A DNA stretch of 64,000 bases, from positions 23,886 to 87,885 of the forward strand of contig JANSYR010000021.1 of NCBI GenBank assembly GCA_024742285.1. Reading direction: 5' to 3'. A model generated the notes under the pieces. That model worked only from the letters and a program-made list of their open reading frames with translations, made no database searches and had not been told where the DNA came from. Positions within the stretch are counted from its first letter, which is position 1. Every line of letters starts with the position of its first letter. The position numbers and the translations under genes are program-made. The stretch is from a bacterium. GTDB lineage: Bacteria; Myxococcota_A; UBA9160; UBA4427. Below, in pieces: positions 59,194 through 64,000 of the stretch.

Positions 59194-59288
59194 TGTTCAG
59201 TTCCTCTGCCGACTGCCTTGGCACTCGGCCTGCCTCGCCGGTTCGACGGGACCTCGCTGGCGGGAGCCCTCAGCCCCCTGAAATGCCG

Positions 59289-59552
59289 CTAGATCTGCGT
59301 CGCCTTCTCGAGCGTCTCCTGGACCTTCCAGCGCTTCCGCTTGGAGAGCGGCCGGTGTTCGATGATCCGAACCTGGTCGCCCTCGGCGCAATCATTGCTC
59401 TCGTCGTGCGCCATGAAGCGCGAATAACGACGGATGTACTTCTTGTACCGCTTGTCCTGCACGAGACGCTCGACACGCACGACGACGGTCTTGTCCATCT
59501 TGTTGCTGACCACGGTCCCGATCAGGGTTCTTCGACTTCCTCGTTCGCTCAC
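59289..59552 (-). CDS. rpsQ: Ribosomal protein S17
   Basis: 87 residues. RTLIGTVVSNKMDKTVVVRVERLV, KKYIRRYSRFMAHDE and GDQVRIIEHRPLSKRKRWKV match the OB-fold family. 30S assembly protein. ATG start 3 bp after rpmC. Confidence 0.98.
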   Translation of the reverse strand: MSERGSRRTLIGTVVSNKMDKTVVVRVERLVQDKRYKKYIRRYSRFMAHDESNDCAEGDQVRIIEHRPLSKRKRWKVQETLEKATQI

Positions 59553-59555
59553 GCT

Positions 59556-59771
59556 CTATGCTCCCTGCCCGGGGGTGTTGCCGACTGCGCGCTTCTCGGT
59601 GAGAAGGGTCTCGACTCGCGCGATGTCCTTCTTCAGCTGCCCCAGCACGGCGGTGTTCTCGAGCTGCTCGGTCGCGCGTCGGATCTTCGCGCTGAAGAGC
59701 TCGTCGCGGAGCTCCTTGCCCTTCTGCTCGAGTTCGTTCTCGGAGAGATCTCGTAGTTCGGAGGCCTTCAT
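59556..59771 (-). CDS. rpmC: Ribosomal protein L29
   Basis: 71 residues from the ATG at 59771. MKASELRDLSENELEQKGKELRDELF and QLENTAVLGQLKKDIARVETLL form the helical hairpin of L29 at the tunnel exit. An extra Gly/Thr-rich tail follows. It starts 5 bp after rplP. Confidence 0.97.
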   Translation of the reverse strand: MKASELRDLSENELEQKGKELRDELFSAKIRRATEQLENTAVLGQLKKDIARVETLLTEKRAVGNTPGQGA

Positions 59772-59776
59772 CTCGA

Positions 59777-60187
59777 TCAGCCCTCCCGCTGCACGAAGCG
59801 CGTACGCACCGGCAGCTTGTGCGCGGCGAGGCGAAGCGCCTCTCGCGCGACCTGGGGATCGACGCCTTCCATTTCGTAGAGCATGCGCCCGCGCTTGACG
59901 GGAGCGACCCACGCCTCGAGGTTGCCCTTGCCCTTACCCATTCGGACTTCGGCGGGCTTCTTCGTGGTCGGCTTGTCGGGGAAGACCCGGATCCAGACCT
60001 TGCCGCCGCGCTTGGCGTGACGGGTCATCGCGATACGTGCGGCCTCGATCTGGCGCGCGGTGATGAATCCGGAGGACATCGCCTGGAGGCCGAACGTCCC
60101 GAAGGCGAGCGTATTGCCACGCATGGCCTTCCCGCGGAGGCGGCCCTTGAACATCTTGCGATGCTTGACTTTCTTCGGTTGAAGCAT
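59777..60187 (-). CDS. rplP: Ribosomal protein L16
   Basis: 136 residues. [58 protein letters not shown] and [17 protein letters not shown] are diagnostic. It binds the A-site region of 23S rRNA. Separated from rpsC by 134 bp containing two repeated hairpins. Confidence 0.98.
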   Translation of the reverse strand: MLQPKKVKHRKMFKGRLRGKAMRGNTLAFGTFGLQAMSSGFITARQIEAARIAMTRHAKRGGKVWIRVFPDKPTTKKPAEVRMGKGKGNLEAWVAPVKRGRMLYEMEGVDPQVAREALRLAAHKLPVRTRFVQREG

Positions 60188-60228
60188 TTCTTCTTCCTTC
60201 GCTCCTCGCGGGAGCGCTCGTACTCGGT

Positions 60229-60302
60229 GGAGCCTTCAGCTCCAGGGTTCGCGCGGTAGCGCGAATCCGGAAATCGGAGCCTTCAGCTCCAGGGTTCGCG
60301 CG
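60229..60302. repeat. Two copies of a 27-bp hairpin-bearing repeat in the rpsC-rplP gap
   Basis: Identical 27-bp segments at 60229-60255 and 60276-60302, each with the stem GGAGC-CTTCA-GCTCC followed by AGGGTTCGCGCG. Each is followed by another stem (TTCGCGC/GCGCGAA in the first). Related GAGCCTTCAGC motifs occur at 61028, 59262 (variant) and, inverted, at 50159. Confidence 0.7.
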
Positions 60303-60321
60303 CGAAGCGCGCGATACCCGA

Positions 60322-61002
60322 TTATCGAGGCGTCTCGGAGCGGTGATCCTGCGAGAGCGGACCGCGCTTGAGCTCACGGTCACCGACCTCGCCCTTGAAG
60401 ATCCAGCACTTCACGCCGATCACGCCGTAGGTCGTGCGCGCTTCGGCGAAGCCGTATTCGATCTCGGCGCGGAGCGTGTGCAGCGGCACGCGCCCGTCGC
60501 GGTACCACTCGCGGCGACCCATCTCGGCGCCGCCGAGGCGACCCGAGCACTGGATCCGGATGCCTTCGGCACCGAACTTCATCGTCGAGATCATCGCCTT
60601 CTTCATGGCCCGCCGGAACGCGACGCGGCGCTCGAGCTGGGTCGCGATGTTCTCGGCGACGAGCTGCGCGTCGAGCTCGGCCTTGCGGATCTCCTTGATG
60701 TTGATGAACACGTCCGCCGCCGTGTAGGCCTTCAGCTCCTTCCGGAGCATGTCGACCTCGGCGCCGCGCTTGCCGATCAGGATGCCGGGGCGCGCGGTGT
60801 GGATGTTGATCACGATCTTGTCACCGGTGCGCTCGATGACGACCTTCGAGATGCCCGCGTGATAGAGCTTCTTCTTGATGAACTCTCGGATCCGAACGTC
60901 TTCGTGGAGCTGCTCGGCGTAGTTCTTCTCGGCGAACCAGTTGGACTGCCACCCGTAGAGGGTGCCGACCCGGAAGCCGTAGGGATGGACTTTTTGACCC
61001 AT
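60322..61002 (-). CDS. rpsC: Ribosomal protein S3
   Basis: 226 residues from the ATG at 61002. [26 protein letters not shown] motif [18 protein letters not shown] and [29 protein letters not shown] are typical. mRNA-entry helicase region of the 30S. The gap to rplV is 52 bp. Confidence 0.98.
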   Translation of the reverse strand: MGQKVHPYGFRVGTLYGWQSNWFAEKNYAEQLHEDVRIREFIKKKLYHAGISKVVIERTGDKIVINIHTARPGILIGKRGAEVDMLRKELKAYTAADVFINIKEIRKAELDAQLVAENIATQLERRVAFRRAMKKAMISTMKFGAEGIRIQCSGRLGGAEMGRREWYRDGRVPLHTLRAEIEYGFAEARTTYGVIGVKCWIFKGEVGDRELKRGPLSQDHRSETPR

Positions 61003-61038
61003 GCTTAGTTGTTTCCCTGTTCGGAGAGCCTTCAGCGT

Positions 61039-61059
61039 GCTGAAAGCGTTGCTTTCAGC
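61039..61059. repeat. 9-bp hairpin overlapping the rplV stop codon
   Basis: GCTGAAAGC (61039-61047), loop GTT, GCTTTCAGC (61051-61059). The rplV TGA is inside the right arm. It is similar in place to the rpsD hairpin. Confidence 0.6.
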
Positions 61060-61414
61060 GCTCTGAGAGTTCGACGTTGATCGTCGCCGTGCGCTTCTGG
61101 ATCCAGGCGGCCCGACCCTGCGCACGCGGGCGGATGCGCCACATGCTCGGGCCTTCGTCGACGTAGATCGTGGACACGACCAGGTCGTCGATCTCGATCC
61201 CGGCGTGCTGGTTCTCGTTCTTCTGCTCGGCGTTCGCCACGGCGGAACGGACGAGCTTCGCGATCGGAGCGGCGATCCGCTTGGGCGAGAGGTCGAGGAG
61301 GTTCAGCGCTTCCTCGACGCCCTTCCCGCGAATCTGGTCCGCCACGAGCCGCGCCTTCTGCGCGCTCACGCGGTAGTTGCTGAGCGAGGCCTTGACCGTG
61401 TTTGCATCAGCCAT
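61055..61414 (-). CDS. rplV: Ribosomal protein L22
   Basis: 119 residues. [33 protein letters not shown] and [23 protein letters not shown] show the family, including the beta-hairpin that lines the exit tunnel. The ATG overlaps the rpsS stop by 1 nt. Confidence 0.98.
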   Translation of the reverse strand: MADANTVKASLSNYRVSAQKARLVADQIRGKGVEEALNLLDLSPKRIAAPIAKLVRSAVANAEQKNENQHAGIEIDDLVVSTIYVDEGPSMWRIRPRAQGRAAWIQKRTATINVELSER

Positions 61415-61689
61415 CAGCGCTTCACCTTCTTGTCGCTCGCGTGGCCCGTGAACTTCCGGGTCGGCGCGAACTCACCGAGGCGGTGCCCCACCATGTTCTC
61501 CGTCACGAAGACGGGCATGAAGAGCTTCCCATTGTGAACGTGGAAAGTGAGGCCCACGAAATCCGGGGTGATCATCGAGCGGCGCGACCACGTCTTGATG
61601 ACGCCCTTGCCGCCGCCGGATCCCAGCTTGTCGACCTTCCGCTGAAGGCTCGGATCGACGTACGGCCCCTTGCGAAGTGAACGTGCCAT
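61414..61689 (-). CDS. rpsS: Ribosomal protein S19
   Basis: 91 residues. [44 protein letters not shown] and [18 protein letters not shown] are diagnostic. 30S head protein with S13. The ATG overlaps the rplB stop by 1 nt. Confidence 0.98.
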   Translation of the reverse strand: MARSLRKGPYVDPSLQRKVDKLGSGGGKGVIKTWSRRSMITPDFVGLTFHVHNGKLFMPVFVTENMVGHRLGEFAPTRKFTGHASDKKVKR

Positions 61690-62519
61690 TACTTCTTCCC
61701 TCGTCGCTTGACGATGTACTTGTCCGTCTGCTTGTTCTTGCGCGTCTTGGCACCCTTGGTGGGCTTGCCCCAGGGCGTACACGGGTGGCGTCCACCCGAA
61801 GATCGGCCCTCGCCGCCACCCATCGGATGGTCGACCGGGTTCATCGCGACGCCGCGAACGTTGCTCCGCTTGCCGAGCCAGCGGGACCGGCCCGCCTTGC
61901 CGATGCGCTGGTTCTCGTGCTCGGAGTTACCGACCTCACCGATCGTCGCGAGACAGTCGATGTGGACCATCCGCATCTCGCCGGAGGGCAGACGGAGCGT
62001 GGCCATCTTGCCTTCGCGGGCCATGAGCTGCGCGCTGGTCCCCGCCGATCGGACGAGCTGCGCGCCCTTCCCCGGCTTCATCTCGATCGCGTGGAGCTGC
62101 GTACCGAGCGGGATCTTGGAGAGCGGCATCGCATTGCCCGGGTGGATCTCGGCGTTCGCCGAGGACAGCACCGTGTCGCCGACGTTGAGGCCGAGGGGGC
62201 TCAGGATGTAGCGCTTCTCGCCGTCCGCGTAGTGGAGCAACGCGATGTTCGCCGATCGGTTCGGGTCGTACTCGATCGCGGCGACCTTGGCCGGCACGTC
62301 GATCTTGTTGCGACGGAAGTCGATCGAGCGGAAGCGACGACGCGCACCGCCACCGCGGTGATACGACGTGATTCGCCCGTTGTTGTTGCGGCCGCCGGAC
62401 TTCTTGACGAGGCCCTTGGTCAGCGAGCGCTCCGGCCGACCGCGGGTGATCTCCGCGAAGTCGGACACGCTCATGTTGCGGCGGCCTGCCGAAGTCGGCT
62501 TGTACTTCTTGACCGGCAT
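61689..62519 (-). CDS. rplB: Ribosomal protein L2
   Basis: 276 residues. [55 protein letters not shown] and the near-catalytic [24 protein letters not shown] are present. It binds near the peptidyl-transferase centre. ATG start 3 bp after rplW. Confidence 0.98.
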   Translation of the reverse strand: MPVKKYKPTSAGRRNMSVSDFAEITRGRPERSLTKGLVKKSGGRNNNGRITSYHRGGGARRRFRSIDFRRNKIDVPAKVAAIEYDPNRSANIALLHYADGEKRYILSPLGLNVGDTVLSSANAEIHPGNAMPLSKIPLGTQLHAIEMKPGKGAQLVRSAGTSAQLMAREGKMATLRLPSGEMRMVHIDCLATIGEVGNSEHENQRIGKAGRSRWLGKRSNVRGVAMNPVDHPMGGGEGRSSGGRHPCTPWGKPTKGAKTRKNKQTDKYIVKRRGKK

Positions 62520-62522
62520 GGA

Positions 62523-62810
62523 TCAGACTCCCTCGAAATATTCGATCGTGTGGCCGGGGGCCAGCTCGACGATCGCCTTCTTCCAGGAGGGCTTGCGGCC
62601 GATCTTCTTGCCGACGCGCTTCTTCTTCCCGGGCTGGTTCATCGTGCGCACGTTCTCGACCTGCACCTCGAAGAGCATCTCGACGGCTCGGCGGATCTCG
62701 TGCTTGGTGGCGGCCGGATCGACGCGGAAGGTCGCGATGTTCGCCTCTTCACGGGCGATGGCGCTCTTCTCCGTCACGATCGGTCGCTGAATCACTTCAT
62801 GGAGGTCCAT
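62523..62810 (-). CDS. rplW: Ribosomal protein L23
   Basis: 95 residues. IQRPIVTEKSAIAREEANIATFRVDPAATKHEI and QPGKKKRVGKKIGRKPSWKKAIVEL match. Docking site for signal recognition particle and trigger factor. The ATG overlaps the rplD stop by 1 nt. Confidence 0.97.
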   Translation of the reverse strand: MDLHEVIQRPIVTEKSAIAREEANIATFRVDPAATKHEIRRAVEMLFEVQVENVRTMNQPGKKKRVGKKIGRKPSWKKAIVELAPGHTIEYFEGV

Positions 62811-63457
62811 CAGGCATCATCTCCCTTGCCCGCCGGAGAGAGGCGGGCCTCGACCTTGGCGACCGCGGCCTGCGTGATGAGCAGGTTCTTGTGGCGCAGC
62901 ACGTCGTAGACGTTGAGCCCCTCGGCCCGCACGACCGTCACGCCCGGAATGTTCCGCGCGGAGGCCTCGACCGTCGCGTTCGCGTCGTCGATCACGATCA
63001 GCGTCGTGCCCTCGAGACCGAGCGCACCGAGGATCCCGACCACGGCCTTCGTCTTGTATCCCTCGACCTGCAGGTCGTCGACGACCGTCAGGCTCGAGTC
63101 CGCCAGGCTCTGGGAGAGCGCGGACTTGAGTGCCGCGCCCCGGACCTTCTTGGGCAGCTTGTGCGAGTAGCCGCGCGGCACCGGGCCGAACACGACACCG
63201 CCGCCCTGGAACTGAGGCGCGCGGGTCGTACCCTGGCGGGCGCGACCGGTGCCCTTCTGGCGGTAGGGCTTGGCGCCGCCGCCGGAGACGAGGGCACGGT
63301 TCTTCGTGCTGTGGGTTCCGGCGCGGCGCTCGGCGAGCTGACGGCGGACTTCGGCGTGCAGGAGATGAGGCTTGACCTCGGTCTCGAACACCGCCGCCGA
63401 GAGGTCGACCGAGCCGGCCTTCTCGTTCTGCGTATTGACGACGTCGATCGTGGCCAT
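62810..63457 (-). CDS. rplD: Ribosomal protein L4
   Basis: 215 residues from the ATG at 63457. The conserved loop [34 protein letters not shown] and the C-terminal [25 protein letters not shown] identify L4, not L3. In E. coli L4 also represses the S10 operon. It starts 2 bp after the rpsJ stop; the rplC (L3) gene that should lie between is absent. Confidence 0.98.
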   Translation of the reverse strand: MATIDVVNTQNEKAGSVDLSAAVFETEVKPHLLHAEVRRQLAERRAGTHSTKNRALVSGGGAKPYRQKGTGRARQGTTRAPQFQGGGVVFGPVPRGYSHKLPKKVRGAALKSALSQSLADSSLTVVDDLQVEGYKTKAVVGILGALGLEGTTLIVIDDANATVEASARNIPGVTVVRAEGLNVYDVLRHKNLLITQAAVAKVEARLSPAGKGDDA

Positions 63458-63459
63458 GA

Positions 63460-63777
63460 CTAGAGCTTTATCTCCACGTCGACACCGGCTGCGAGCTCGA
63501 GCTTCATCAGCGCGTCGACGGTCTGGGGCGTCGGATCGAGGATGTCGATCAGGCGCTTGTGGGTTCGGAGCTCGAACTGCTCGCGCGACTTCTTGTCGAT
63601 GTGCGGGCCCTTCAGCACGGTCCACTTGTTCTTGTTGGTCGGAAGCGGAATCGGCCCCGCGACGCGCGCGCCGGTGCGCACCGCCGTGTCCACGATCTCA
63701 CCTGCGCTCTGGTCGAGCAGCTTGTAGTCGTAGGCCTTCATGCGGATCCGAATCTTCTGTGCCGTGGCTTCAGCCAT
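63460..63777 (-). CDS. rpsJ: Ribosomal protein S10
   Basis: 105 residues. [39 protein letters not shown] and [21 protein letters not shown] are diagnostic. 30S head protein, also NusE. First gene of the S10 operon; the gap to tuf is 81 bp and contains a strong hairpin. Confidence 0.98.
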   Translation of the reverse strand: MAEATAQKIRIRMKAYDYKLLDQSAGEIVDTAVRTGARVAGPIPLPTNKNKWTVLKGPHIDKKSREQFELRTHKRLIDILDPTPQTVDALMKLELAAGVDVEIKL

Positions 63778-63830
63778 GGAATCTCTCCAATGTGCGACGT
63801 CTGGGGTGCAGTCGCGGGACGGGCGGCGCT

Positions 63831-63857
63831 GGCCCGCCCCTGAACGAAGGGCGGGCC
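63831..63857 (-). terminator. Strong hairpin after tuf, possible attenuator
   Basis: GGCCCGCCC (63831-63839) and GGGCGGGCC (63849-63857) form a perfect 9-bp stem with a 9-nt loop, 2 bp after the tuf stop. No T-run follows, so it may reduce rather than end read-through into rpsJ. Confidence 0.5.
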
Positions 63858-63858
63858 C

Positions 63859-64000
63859 TTACTCGATGACCTCGGAGACGACTCCGGATCCGACGGTTCG
63901 TCCACCTTCGCGGATCGCGAACCGGAGCTCCTTGTCCATCGCGATCGGCGTGATCAGCTCCACCGTCATCTCGACGTTGTCGCCCGGCATCACCATCTCC
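63859..64000 (-). CDS. tuf: Elongation factor Tu, C-terminal end (cut by window edge)
   Basis: The last 47 codons are visible: [22 protein letters not shown], then [22 protein letters not shown] and a TAA stop. This is domain 3 of EF-Tu. The start lies beyond the window. The tuf-rpsJ order is the standard str-S10 link. Confidence 0.97.
   Translation of the reverse strand, partial: EMVMPGDNVEMTVELITPIAMDKELRFAIREGGRTVGSGVVSEVIE

Overview
The window comes from a high-GC, Gram-negative bacterium, probably of the broad deltaproteobacterial grade (Myxococcota, Desulfobacterota or Binatota-like). That placement is an inference. It rests on a sigma-54 regulator, MotA/MotB, a PilT ATPase, lipoprotein and signal-peptide genes, a Lys/Ala-repeat H1-like protein, and a pyrR-pyrB-pyrC-carA-carB operon. 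I see no rRNA, tRNA, insertion sequence, prophage, integron or CRISPR array. This is mostly a chromosomal housekeeping region with a few accessory genes in its left half.

Left part (1-15 kb): a sigma-54 response regulator cut by the window edge, a receiver/HisKA-like protein, motB and motA, a transglutaminase-like lipoprotein, two small envelope proteins, then (+ strand) pilT and a sensor-kinase-like protein whose phospho-acceptor His is Arg. Next come rpoZ, an H1-like gene, a complete single-gene transcription unit for a 28-residue bS22/COX24-like protein, a TPR protein, khpA, a HprK-like protein without a P-loop, mgtE behind a hairpin-rich leader, and a tandem GST_N protein.

Middle (15-42 kb, all - strand): a periplasmic double-protease HtrA protein that resembles eukaryotic Nma111, riboflavin synthase, hom-thrC and alaC (amino-acid synthesis), an APC permease, sbcD-sbcC, leuA, an N-acyl-amino-acid-synthase-like GNAT gene, recG, and the pyrimidine operon pyrR-pyrB-pyrC-(30-codon ORF)-carA-carB. 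The pyr operon has a visible promoter and a PyrR-type hairpin in its leader.

Right part (42-64 kb, all - strand): a tightly coupled ftsB-argS-SPOR-rfbD-lepA-lepB run. At the lepA-lepB junction the stop/RBS/start segment is tandemly repeated with a 38-bp period, which creates three 12-codon mini-ORFs. Then comes the S10-spc-alpha ribosomal supercluster, from the end of tuf through rpsJ to rplQ, followed by a TlpA-like thioredoxin gene. The supercluster has the standard order except that rplC, rplX, rpsN and infA are absent from their usual places, and the junctions left behind are tight.

The strongest items for a second look are the four missing translation genes, the lepA-lepB mini-ORF array, the ATGA-linked micro-ORF in the pyr operon with its PyrR leader, the bacterial Nma111-like protease, and the two HisKA-like proteins that lack the catalytic His.
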